64,000 nt of DNA from Phoma sp. XZ068 (lineage: Eukaryota; Ascomycota; Dothideomycetes; Pleosporales; Didymellaceae), in NCBI GenBank assembly GCA_004835665.1, contig RBKR01000011.1, positions 372,001-436,000 on the forward strand. The letters are read 5' to 3'. The notes below the pieces were generated by a model that saw nothing but the letters and a program-made list of their open reading frames with translations, ran no database searches and was not told the origin of the DNA. Position 1 is the stretch's first letter, and every line of letters begins with the position of its first letter. The position numbers and the translations under genes are program-made. Of this stretch, positions 22,496 to 32,587 are shown in pieces.

Positions 22496-23787
22496 AACGT
22501 ATAAGGAGCCACCATTGTTGTGCATATTGGAGCGCCGCCTGCCGTCGCCTTTGTCCGGTACTGCCAAGCGTGGGCTTGGGTGCGACGCCTCACTTGGGAT
22601 CGAACGTTGGTCGACCATACTGAGGGAAACCAAGGCTGTCTTGCAACCCGAAAGTCGAACTTGATCCTCAAAATGCTCGACCTCGGATTGGTGAGACGGA
22701 ATATCCAGTACTGGCCGGATCTGTGACGTGTGTTGCCATGCCCTTCATTACTCCTCCTTGCATGCTTCCTGGATTGTGAAGAGGGGCGGTCGGCCTTACG
22801 TGTCTGTCTCACCTCTGAGGCTATGATACGTGTCGTGCAACTCGTCCTTGAGCAGTATGTTGCTGGGCAAAATTTCGTGGCAGTTTGCGCTCTTCTCCCA
22901 GCGCCCTAACTGCGTAGGATAAAGGTCTTCTATTGATGTCGGAAGATCTCCTCACAGGTCAATTGCTAGATGAGAGGGGTGCGACAAAGCGACATCGCTG
23001 CAATGGTGACAAGCAGGCTCCTGTCACTCCTCAGTCTCGTTTGATTTTGACTAGAACTCACGATCATGGGATTTTAGAGTACCAGAACATGCCTTGCGAT
23101 GTACTAATCTCGACAGCCCAAACACCCAGCACTTCTGCAGCAATCTTGTATTGGTCGTCTGGCAGTCACTGACCACGTCCGCGCCCAGGGTCGTGCCTGG
23201 TTCGAGGCTGTCGGGTTCTCTATAGTATTGATATGTGGGCTTATGTCAGTAGCGGGCTTAGACTTCCATGGCATGATTCGTGGGTCCTAGAGTAGTGGCT
23301 GTGGTGGTGTGTTTGGGCCATTATTGATCACAACCGTACTACCCTGCAGCGCACGTGACGTAGTTGAACACAGTCTTAGAATATGTGTATATGTCCACAA
23401 TAAAGTACGCATGCGCTGCGTCCGTAGCACTGCTGTAAATCCTTATTATATCGCTGTCCTGCTTAACATTGGACCACGTTGGCAGGTGTCGGGTTGCACG
23501 ACATGAAGGACCTCACTTCAGGCGGAGGATAAAGGCATAGCCTTACGGCCAAGTTCGATTTATTCGACTCTACAATACTTGTCACGCCCACTCTCTGTTG
23601 AAACAAGAAGATTATGTGTGTTGTTGTAGTAGTGTGGTTTCTTTAGTGCGTAGTATTGATAAATCTGCAGATATCTTAGCAACTTTCGGTAAATCCATTT
23701 AGGACTCTGGTTTATCTATTGACCGCCTGTGTAACCACTAAAATTTATCGTTTGCTAAGCACCAAACGGCAATCAGCATCGCGATCC
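22496..23787. other. Intergenic, no gene seen
   Basis: About 1.3 kb. The frames at 22440-22812 and 22933-23172 are short, overlap on both strands and lack motifs. I cannot support any gene. Confidence 0.4.
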
Positions 23788-24000
23788 ATGTCTGAAGAAT
23801 CAGTCAAGAGATACGAGAGGGAAGGCATCGGCTATAAGAAATTCGACCAAGACGGTCAAGTGACGGTCAAGAAGGGATAAGTGAGAGTTAGGCGCGTTAA
23901 TGGGGAAGATACCTTTGTTAAGGTTGCAGTGAAGGTTTATACTGGTGACCAAATCTATTGGACAGCGGACTGCCACTGTACTCGTCAACACGACAACTAG
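23788..24000 (+). pseudogene. Short ORF with an internal in-frame TAA
   Basis: An ATG at 23788 opens 30 codons rich in Lys, Glu and Gly, then TAA at 23878-23880. The same frame continues open for another 39 codons (VRVRRVNGEDTFVKVAVKVY...) to TAG at 23998. Composition on both sides of the stop looks protein-like and alike, suggesting one protein of about 70 residues with a nonsense codon. The family is unknown, and chance cannot be excluded at this length. Confidence 0.3.
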
Positions 24001-25104
24001 CCGGTGGGCTTGTCCTCGCGCTGGCGATCACCACATACTATAGCTTGAATGATACAGGTGCCCACTGTCTATTGGTTCCAGACCCCGCATATAACTTAAT
24101 CCTTGAATCCTTTGACGTTGGTGCTATGAATAAGTATAGGATGATTAGTGTAGGGAATGCTCGTATGGACATTGAAAGAACCGAATATAAACATATGATC
24201 GTGAGGGGTACCTGGCGCCAGAATTGACGGTCTGGGTCTAGGTCTTGATTTTCTGCATGGGATGATATTATCGCACTCTTCTTGGTCATTCGTAGATCTA
24301 AAGAGATGTTTATGAAATTTAGAAGGCTTATCTACAAACAGCTCATGTGCTGCAATTTGAATTGCAAAGTTTCTCCTACCTGAGTTTTTCACACTCGTCG
24401 CACCTATAAGATAGCTTTTTGTTACAAGGTTCCTTGGGATAAATCCTCCAGCCACCCTGTTGTTTTTGCGAGGACAGGACTCTATACTTCTTCCATATGT
24501 GCTGGTAAGGGATTTTTTGGTTTACATGCTCCATTATGATATTCATGATATCCTTGATTGAGTTGAGGTGCTATATTATCTGCCAAACTGAAATCCTGGA
24601 CGCCGATAACCTTATCCTAATTACTGTTAATTTCTAAGCTTGAAACTAGCACACTTGACGAGCGTACTTTGTTTCCCAGCTATAAGTAAACATCGAAATA
24701 CCCCTGCAGCCCGATCAACATTTGAGTAGTGCGTGTTGGGGTCGGACAGTGCTATTACTGCAGACTATGCGGCTACAGAGAATCCAAGATGCTAAAACGT
24801 GTACGCGGTGGTTTTTAGCATCTTTTGCTAGTGGACATAGAACTTGGTTTAAGGATATCGCATGAGGAAACTGTGAAGAAATGAAAAGACAGTGCCATGC
24901 GCATTTTGGGAAAAATATTTATTCAGGGGCTGTCCTGTTAGATATTCGAGGAACACTGGTTGCACTGGGCCGTCCATTTGCCACAAGGATGCCGCTGCTG
25001 GGGAGATTTTGATTAGCTTTTCACGGCCGCTACCTGCTCCTTTTGTATTCTAAAGTAGGTAGGACTTGGCTTGGTAATGGACTCTAGAAAGATGGACAAC
25101 TCGT
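24001..25104. other. Intergenic, no gene seen
   Basis: About 1.1 kb of AT-leaning sequence. The minus-strand frame 24096-24455 has no motif I recognise. No tandem repeats seen. Confidence 0.4.
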
Positions 25105-25348
25105 CACCATTGTCAAGGCTGTGCGGTTGAACTCAACCCCAAACTTCAATGCCACTAAGCGGGATTATTGTCACTCAAGATCCACTGAGATACTCCATCA
25201 TGCCTCTTTCCATGACTGGTAGCTCCTTGCCAATTCCACTTTGGAAACTCGATGACGATTAAGGATGCCAAAGACATATTGTTCGTTGAGCCTACCTAGG
25301 TAGCTAGAATTCAACGCTCGTGTCCAGGAGCCGTTTGACAATCCATCA
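25105..25348 (+). pseudogene. Decayed duplicate of 20771-21005
   Basis: Read side by side with 20771-21005 the DNA lines up in order through shared words: GAGGCTG/AAGGCTG, CCCCAAA, the stretch around AATGCCACTAAG, CATGCCTCTTTCCAT, CCAATTCCACTTTG, TTGTTCGTTGAGCC and CCGTTTGACAA. Small indels and many substitutions put stops in every frame, including TAG inside the CATGACTGGTAG part. It is a dispersed relic of the same small gene 4.3 kb away, in the same orientation. Confidence 0.55.
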
Positions 25349-26544
25349 AGTAAGGGTTCCGCAGGTCGGCCACAGTGGATATGTCTGCTCCTTACCCTCA
25401 TACCGCTCTAGGATGGGCAATCGTTGAGGTTGTTGTGGTGTTCATAGTCGATAGCGTCTCCATGAACTGCGCAGGCGTTATGTTGTAGACCTGGATCTTG
25501 GAAGAGTCGTCTGCTGCAATAATATTTTAAACTGCCACAACATCGCATCATCCATGACTAGAGTAGTCGACCTCATCACTCTCACCATTACCAGAGTCAA
25601 GGGCTCGAGAATAGGCGACCAGTGGCTACCTCATTCTGATTTTCGAAGCCGTTGTTTTGATCATTCCCATCGGTTTCGCCTGAGTCCTCAGCGTCATTGT
25701 TGATTGCGCTGGGTGGTACTTCTAATGTGGTTATTTGCGACATTACACTATAACTAGAAGTAAGTTTTCTTGTTATAATGTAAAGCCTTTAAGCGGTCAA
25801 TTCGTGTGTCTAGGTTTAGGTTGAATCGTTTGCACAGAACATTGACTTCAGGTGTTGTATAACATGGCGATGTATAAGCTTGTCGATCAGCGCTTGTAGC
25901 AGGTACAAGCGGCATGATATTTGAGTTGTAGAGCTGTTCTTAGAGTTGTGGTTTCCATGTATCTGAATCTCCAGCGCCCGTGTACATTTTCATAACACCA
26001 CGACGTAGGGAAGTATATGTAAGAGTGAAAGAGAATATTTTGCACAGCACTAATGCTGGAAGTCTGCACGCCGGTGATGTTGGCCGTGTCCTTGGCTGAC
26101 CCTCGACGGACGTGATGGGCAGTAATATTAACAGTAAGACTAATATGCATGGCAGCTTCTGTGAGTATGTTGTCAACATGTATACTTGACGCGGGCCTGT
26201 TGTTCAGAAGTCGTGCACCTCGACCAGAGAAGGCAGGAAGGATGTGGAAGAGTCCTATGCATTGAGGACCTTACACCTGTGGGACAGTTTTCTAGATCCT
26301 GTTTTCGCTGCAAGCTAACTAGAGTTTTGCATGGATAGATTATGCGACAGTAATTTGCTCCAAGTCGTCAAGTCGAACACTAGAGGGCAAGAACTGGAAC
26401 ATAGACCTCTCTGGTGACTGGCGTATGCTGATAATGTGAACGGATTTATTAGGTAATTCCACTTCAGCATTTACTATCGGTGAGCGACTCCGACGCACGT
26501 GAAGTTATTCACCGTCATGCTACAAAGGGGATGTCTGAGCAGAT
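25349..26544. other. Intergenic, no gene seen
   Basis: About 1.2 kb. Short unstructured frames only. Further decayed copies could hide here, but I could not align any by eye. Confidence 0.4.
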
Positions 26545-26966
26545 GCTCTCGGGTTTGCCATCCGAGCCCAGCTGCACAGCTTACACCCACGACTGGCATC
26601 GGTAGCCAGGGACGACCATTTTGACCCGGACCAAGAAGACGTTTCGGACTCAACTGCTGAAGAAACAAACCGGAGGTATACAGTTGAAGATCCGAACGAG
26701 GCAAAGAAGAGGAAGAAGTTGCTAGAAGAACTTGATGGTCGGGCAAAGGAGATGTTCGAGGAGCTCCACATCTAATTGCACTCACGAACTTCCTCGACAG
26801 TATGGTGAAGAAGCGGCCGAAAGAGAAGGTGGTTGTGATGTCGCAGTACCTAAAGTACTTGGACATCGTTCATCTGTGGATGTTGCGACTGCACAAGGTG
26901 GAATATCTGCGCTACGATAGCACCGTCCCACAGTTCCGACGGATCGAGACTCAGAAGGCGTTTGAG
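26545..26966 (+). pseudogene. Fragment of a SNF2-family helicase (C-terminal lobe)
   Basis: The first part (26545-26775) reads as a Lys/Glu-rich linker with RRYTVEDPNEAKKRKKLL and ends in TAA. After a frame change near 26776 the next stretch reads ALTNFLDSMVKK, then KVVVMSQYLKYLDIV and VEYLRYDSTVPQFRRIE, the start of a SNF2/Rad54 helicase C-terminal lobe (usually VVFSQ...LD...Y.R.DG). Sequence beyond about 26970 no longer matches. No ATPase lobe lies upstream. It is a relic of a chromatin-remodeller or Rad5/16-like gene, perhaps carried here by a duplication. Confidence 0.65.
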
Positions 26967-27027
26967 ACACCAGCCCATTGCATTTCCCAGCTTGGTATCC
27001 TTTTCATCATCCAGCCCACCAGAACGC

Positions 27028-27744
27028 TTACAGATGCGCCTGCTCCAAGAGGTCCACTATACTGTCCGCCATATTCGCAACATGGCGCTCTTTGTGTTTC
27101 ATGGCGGCGACATTGAGCTTTGTAAAATCCATGGTTGTTTGTGCAGCATCTGTATCTAAATAAATGCTCACAAAACGTGCCATATATCCTGATAGTTGGT
27201 CACCAGCGGACTCCATCAACATCTTAGTGAAGTCGTTGTCGGTCTCCACAAGTTCACCTAACTTCGCTTTCACAGCAACCAGAAGACGCACTGCTCCTTC
27301 TTCAGGCATGGGCGAAGGAATATGCGCAAAGCCGAGGACACGTTGCACTGTGTCGTCAGTTTCGTTCGCGATGCTTGCAAGTTGCTTGATCTGCATCTGG
27401 TCCTCCGGAGAACTTCTCAATGCATCATCGTCCAATTTGCCATTGGCGAATGCCTGCCCGACTTTGTAGAGACCCTCGTGCAAGAAAGATTGCAAGTTCT
27501 TGTAGTCAATGGTAATCTGTGCGCATTGAATGGCTTGACCGCGGATACAAAGGTGCAGGACGCTGATTTCGAAATCAGGCCATGACAGGCGCATCTCATC
27601 GACTACTTCCATGGCAAGAGCTTCGGTGTATCGTTCCGTGCCTTCTTCGCTCAGATTGGCAAAGGCATTACGCGCGGTGTTCGCTGGCAGCGCCGCGACC
27701 AGATCTGTATCGATTTCCTCCTGCTGAGCTTTCAATTCTGCCAT
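27028..27744 (-). CDS. Hypothetical protein, 238 residues
   Basis: An intact single-exon frame starts at an ATG at 27744 and ends at TAA 27030-27028. The product is acidic and mostly helix-prone, starting MAELKAQQEEID, with a central CIRGQAIQCAQITIDY block and a Met-rich C-terminus. No signal peptide or membrane segment with this start. The frame stays open upstream to ATG 27822, which would add a hydrophobic SIIVGMWNIFCLV leader, so the start is uncertain. I do not recognise the family. It sits between the SNF2 relic (tail to tail, 60 bp) and the U2 snRNA gene. The long stop-free frame in this decayed area argues that it is, or recently was, functional. Confidence 0.55.
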   Translation of the reverse strand: MAELKAQQEEIDTDLVAALPANTARNAFANLSEEGTERYTEALAMEVVDEMRLSWPDFEISVLHLCIRGQAIQCAQITIDYKNLQSFLHEGLYKVGQAFANGKLDDDALRSSPEDQMQIKQLASIANETDDTVQRVLGFAHIPSPMPEEGAVRLLVAVKAKLGELVETDNDFTKMLMESAGDQLSGYMARFVSIYLDTDAAQTTMDFTKLNVAAMKHKERHVANMADSIVDLLEQAHL

Positions 27745-28043
27745 GCACCATGGCGCTTTCGAAATAGTGTATGAAACCCTCACAAGGCAAAAAATGTTCC
27801 ACATTCCTACGATTATTGACATTCGCAGTTCAACATTGTTGTTGTGGGACACGACTGTATTGGTAGTCAACAATTTGCTTTGCCGATCGTCAGAAGCGAT
27901 CTAGATTCGCACAAAGAATTTTTTAGCCCTCACCTTCAACAAAGGTTGGGCGTATCATTTCAACACAAAAGACACTTAGAGTACAAAGAGGGTTTCCATC
28001 TTCAGCTACACAGCACAGCTGCGAAGGCCAACGAAAGAGGTTC

Positions 28044-28225
28044 GCGTACACCGGAGGTAGTGAAATACCGGCGACACTGTGTCAACGACTATGAGCAAGC
28101 CCAGGGAGCCGTCGACCGAGTACAAAAATAAGGATAATCGTATATGACCTCGTAAGGTCGTTTTAGCGATTAAACTAAAAAGAACAGATACTACACTTGA
28201 TCTAAGCCAAAAGGCAAAGAGAGCT
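28044..28225 (-). ncRNA. U2: U2 spliceosomal snRNA
   Basis: The minus strand reads CTCTTTGCCTTTTGGCTTAG followed by ATCAAGTGTAGTATCTGTTC, the nearly invariant U2 5' domain. The branch-site pairing element GTAGTA lies at 28194-28189. Next come a stem IIa-like segment with loop TTTAATCG, a IIb-like hairpin GACCTTACGAGGTC, and an Sm-type site TTATTTTTGTA (28131-28121). At the 3' end a hairpin CGCCGG...CCGGTG holds the loop TATTTCACTACCTCC, close to the U2 stem IV loop that binds the U2A'/U2B'' proteins. The length of about 182 nt is near that of metazoan U2 and far shorter than budding-yeast U2. End positions are good to a few bases. Confidence 0.93.
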
Positions 28226-28258
28226 AAAGAATCAGGAGGGAGGGCGAGGGAGGGCGAG

Positions 28259-28266
28259 TTTATATA
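28259..28266 (-). promoter_or_regulatory. TATA box of the U2 snRNA gene
   Basis: The minus strand reads TATATAAA about 35 bp ahead of the predicted U2 5' end, in a GC-rich surround (CCGTC before, CTCGCCCTCCC after). The spacing fits a core promoter. Confidence 0.6.
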
Positions 28267-30033
28267 GACGGACAGAAGACGCTAAAACGCTAGCGTAGAG
28301 GTTGCTGGGTGAACGCGAAAAGTGGAACAGTGGACCGCACGTGAAATTGCTGCCTGTGGAAGACGGGAAGAGAGGCGGTAAGTTGGCGGCTGGACGAGTG
28401 AGAGAAGAGATACACGTCACTGATGACTGTGTCGCTGAAGGCTACCGTTGCACGTGAGTTGGTTGGTGGCGACGTGGGGAGTTCAGACGAAAGCCGCGAT
28501 TGAAGGAAGCTGTTGTTGCTTAAACGAGAATCCACGGTGCGATGCAAGGCATGCAATAATTCATCACATACATCCAGCCCGACAAAACAGGGAAGGACTT
28601 TGACTGTGGAACGGTGTGACGGCTTCGACTACTTCAAAATTGGGGCTGTGTTCACAATGCTAGATAGAAGCGTTTGCGTGAAGAAGCAGCCCACAAAAAT
28701 TCTCCTATGACGATCTTCCGTTTGTCAAAGCATATTGGCAAATCCGACACCCTACAATGACGTTCACCTCAGATTCGGGAAAGACAAGAAAGGCATTACT
28801 TGTCACGTGGTATCATGCTGCCTGGTCGTCATGGTCAGCCAAGCTACATCGGTATTGCATGACAGCGAAGAATTCACGTGTGCTGGAGCTACCTTGTGAT
28901 GACAAGACTGAACTCGATGTCACCCCAATAGTCCCTGTACATTATCGGCCTACACCAGCCATCTAGAGAGCTATACGTTCCAAAGCCGTGTCTTCTGAAG
29001 TTCGCCTTGAGGGCTTGGAGCAAGAAGACTTCTCAACAATTGCAATTGTTCAGTCGTGGTAGTACAGTTGTGGTCCTCATGCGCAATGAGGCTCTGCTTG
29101 GCTGCAGATATTTGCGCCGCCCTGGCTGCGTGATCTGTGACACGGCATATAACGGCGGTAGTGCAACCTCATCGAGATCTTCGTAAGCTTGGATATGGTG
29201 CATCGTCTTAAACGTCGCACCGCGTTCCTACTATCATGCGCGCGCAGAAACCCAAGCTCGCCGTTTGCTTGGACGGCACTCTTGAAGCGAGGGCCTTTCC
29301 TTTCTCTCACCACAACCCAAACAATCCTGCTATGATAGGACGCCACTGTGAAATTGTTTAACTCTTGTAGTAGACCTTCCGAACAGAGCTAGATTTGTCT
29401 TTTTGGAGCCATATTTCCTATACCTGGTTATTCATAGACGAGAGCTGCAACAATGTAACCAACATAATTCTCAACTCACCGCTCGTCGTCTGTCAAAACT
29501 TTGTTGAAGCTGGTCTATCTCTCCACTCCAAGAACAGTTCTACGATTCAATATCTATGGCGCATGTAGCTACACCATGCTCTGATCAACAGTGTTGTACT
29601 CCCTCATACTATATCACGTCCGACAAATACTACAACTTAGACCTTAGACAAGAAATGACCACTTGAAGCCATATACTACAGCAAGATAGCTCACCGCTAG
29701 ACGTGGCGCAAAGTGGCGAGATCTGTCCAGCACAAAGTATCGCCAAGGTAGATGCAGGCACAATCAACAACGACCATGAGAACCTGGTCCGACCCAGCGA
29801 TGACAGTAACAAGGGCGACAGCTCTATCATTGACGAACCGCTGTTGCCCATGGTATGCAAGCACAGATCTGCTGAGATGCTTCGTTTCATTCAATGTCAA
29901 ACGCTAAACCTGATGCCTTTTCCAACGCCGGAGCCCACAGTACAATGTACAATGCATCGATGCATGTGACCCAGCATGCCTCTTTCCGTCCCTGTATGGT
30001 ATTGCCACATCCAATCGTCCCCAGCCTCGTAAC
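28267..30033. other. Intergenic, no gene seen
   Basis: About 1.8 kb. It includes the U2 upstream region with two CACGTG palindromes (near 28338 and 28452). Open frames such as 29703-29969 and 29077-29346 are short and have no recognisable motif. Confidence 0.4.
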
Positions 30034-30822
30034 TCATACAAGCTTCTGCTTGACGAAGAATGCTCGCAGATGTGTCAATTGCCACGCGCAAGTGACACCA
30101 AGGACAGCAAGCTGAATCAGGGTCCATCGGACGACACGGGAGTTTGTGCTCTCAGACTGGTCGCGGAACTCGGCCTCGCGCTCCTGTGTGGTTGTTAGCA
30201 TCTTCCTCCGTGCAATCCATATGAGGAAAAGATGTAGGCGCAACTTACCCTCTGGAAGATCTGCTCGCGCCTGACATCCTGCAACCTCGAGTTCAGGTCC
30301 TGGACCTTCTCCACCAGTGTCTGGACATGCGCCTTGTCCGTGCTCTCGATCCTACTTGTCTCTCCAATAGCCATATCCAGCGAGAACTTAACAGAACCGT
30401 GAATGCCACTGCCCAACCAACCTCCACTCTGCACGTTCTGAGGGGTAACGCAGATGCGGTGCTGTCCAGAGTCGGCGGCAGAGAAAGTGAACTTGCCCTC
30501 GCGGGCACCACGCTGGGCGACAATGCGGTGGTTGTTGTCGAAGGTCTCCTCAACTGTGATGAAGACGCCTACGTCCGCCTTCGATTGGAAGGACTTGGTC
30601 GAATCGTCCCATACTTCGGCGTGGTAGTGTCCTGTACATTGTAAGCTTCGCCCCAAGTGTCTTTCAGCCGGGTGCTGGAAGCCGCAGAGCCGTACCAACA
30701 ACCAAAGTGTCCTTGGGAAGCTCCTCAAAGAAGCACTTCTGGACCGCGCCGTCGATGAAGAAGTGCAGCGCCTGGGCGGGAACTGCCAGTGCGGCAGCGA
30801 GCAATACAGTAGGTTTCCACAT
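30034..30822 (-). CDS. p24 family (emp24/gp25L) cargo receptor, Erp-like
   Basis: Three exons (30822-30696, 30631-30249, 30183-30034) encode 219 residues, the standard p24 size. Order: a signal peptide ending PAQA, a GOLD domain starting LHFFIDGAVQKCFFEELPKD, a coiled coil with VEKVQDLNSRLQDVRREQ, a transmembrane segment (WTLIQLAVLGVTCAW), and a short cytosolic tail with FF and dibasic-type residues (RAFFVKQKLV) for COPII/COPI binding. p24 proteins form hetero-oligomers that cycle between ER and Golgi and load cargo such as GPI-anchored proteins. I cannot tell which subfamily this is. It is divergent from the SDR gene. Confidence 0.92.
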
Positions 30823-31583
30823 GACGGTTGGTTTGCTCCGCGGGAAATTGGGCGTGTGCGGAGTGTATGCGCTTGTTTGCTGAATGCTCGTGAATCTTGA
30901 GGCCGCGGTGTCGCCAGGTGGTCGATTGATGTGGCCCGTGCACCATCCCTTAGGAACGCGTCGAGGCCGTTGTCCGCACTCTTCAACACACCAAGCGCAG
31001 CAAAACCACCTCGATCAATTCCTCACAAATCAGATATTCCAAATGGATTCGCCATACTGAGGATGCTGACTTCAAGTTGCTGAGGCACGCTGCCTAATGA
31101 CATTCAACCTGCAAAGCCTGCTCAATCTATATTCACTGTACCTGACCGGTAACTTGAGAATATTTGGTATCTTCCTTCCTTCCTTCCTTCCTTCCTTCCT
31201 TCAAGACCGCTTCGACCGTCAAATCAGCTGCGCCATTACACACATTGGCTTCACGCTCGATTCAGTTGCGCAGTCTCGATTTATCTCCTTGAATGCGACC
31301 CCGCATGTCGGAAAGCCCGGGCGTTCAACGATCATTTATCAACATAGATGTCGTTTTCAATAGCAACCTCACATTTACCAGTTTACTTAATTCTCGATCA
31401 CTCAAATATCAATCGTGCTTGCTCCCTCTATTCTGTGACTTTTGCGGACAACTTCTTCCCACCGGCAACGACTCGCACTCCGCACTCGAGTGTTGCTTCA
31501 GACCTCGGTTCATCTGAGCATCTAATAACCACAGCACTCAACGTTCGCAACTTCATCCAAATTACAGCACCCCAATTTCCAAG
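30823..31583. promoter_or_regulatory. Divergent promoter region, p24 and SDR genes
   Basis: 760 bp with no gene. It contains a (CTTC) microsatellite at 31171-31202 and a long C/T- and A-rich leader ahead of the SDR start codon. Confidence 0.5.
31171..31202. repeat. (CTTC)8 microsatellite
   Basis: Eight uninterrupted copies of CTTC in the SDR upstream region, a likely length-variable locus. Confidence 0.95.
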
Positions 31584-32587
31584 ATGACAACAACTTTTGA
31601 ACCAAACGCTCAGAACTTCTCTGCCTTGAAAACGACACCTAAAACCATCGTGATTACAGGTGGCTCTTCCGGAATTGGTCTTGCAACCGCTCAACTCCTC
31701 TCCTCCTTGAACCCCAAACACAACCTCGTCTTGATAGATCTCAACCCCCCACCGCAAACATTCAAGCATGATCCATCACACCTGCTAGTCCACACGTGCA
31801 ACATCAAATCCTGGACCTCCCAACGCGCCGGCTTCGAAGCAGCCTTCGCGCGCTTTGGACGGATCGACTGCGTGTTTGTGAATGCAGGAATCGCAGAGCA
31901 CGGCGAGCAGTTCTTCACCGATGATCTAGACAGTGATGGGAAACTGAAAGAGCCGGATCGCAGAGTCTTGAATATCGATATGGATGCCGCGAGTGATACA
32001 ACCAAACTCGCCATCCACTATCTGAGGAAGAACAAGGAGGGCGGTGAGATTGTGCTGACAGCGAGTTTGGCCGGGTATCTGGCAAGTGCCGGAGCGCCTT
32101 TGTATAGTGCTGCTAAGCATGGTGAGTCTCTACCTCTTGTTCGAGGTCACGGAGCGCAAGTTGGAAATTAGCTAACGTGTGTGAAGGGATTGTTGGTCTC
32201 ATGCGCGCGCTGAAGCAGGAATGCGCCAAACTATCTATATCCATCTCTGTGATCGCTCCCGCTATCACTGTCACACCCGTCTTAACAGGCAACAACAGGC
32301 GGCTAAGCGCTCCTCCTGATGTCTACGCAAAGGAGATGGCTGCTAAGGGTGTTCCCATCAACAAAGCCGAGAGTATTGCGCTCGCGGTGTGCTGGCTGTT
32401 CAATGAACAAAGCAAGGCGAACGGGGCGGGCTTATTAATCCAAGGTGATAAGTTTGCGGATCTAGAGCGGGGACTGGCGAAGAGTAGGGAGCAGTGGATG
32501 GGGAAGGAGATGCTGACACTGTTCAGAGGAGGACGGACGGCCCCGTTGTTTGATCGTTTGGGAGCTACTACGAAGGCTAAGATTTGA
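31584..32587 (+). CDS. Short-chain dehydrogenase/reductase
   Basis: Two exons (31584-32121, 32187-32587) give 312 residues. The classical SDR marks are present: TGGSSGIG nucleotide motif near residue 26, acidic LIDLN after beta 2 (suggesting NAD(H) preference), VNAGIAEHG near 97, catalytic Ser in TASLAGYL, and YSAAKHG with Tyr and Lys, split just after by the intron. The C-terminal part fits a 15-hydroxyprostaglandin-dehydrogenase-like SDR. No signal peptide, so probably cytosolic. Substrate unknown. It lies about 14 kb from the PKS cluster among core genes, so I do not assign it to the pathway. Confidence 0.9.

Noticed and set aside
31584..32587. The SDR gene as a tailoring enzyme of the polyketide pathway
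   Set aside because: It lies about 14 kb beyond the last plausible cluster gene, with the decayed zone and U2 between, and sits among core genes.
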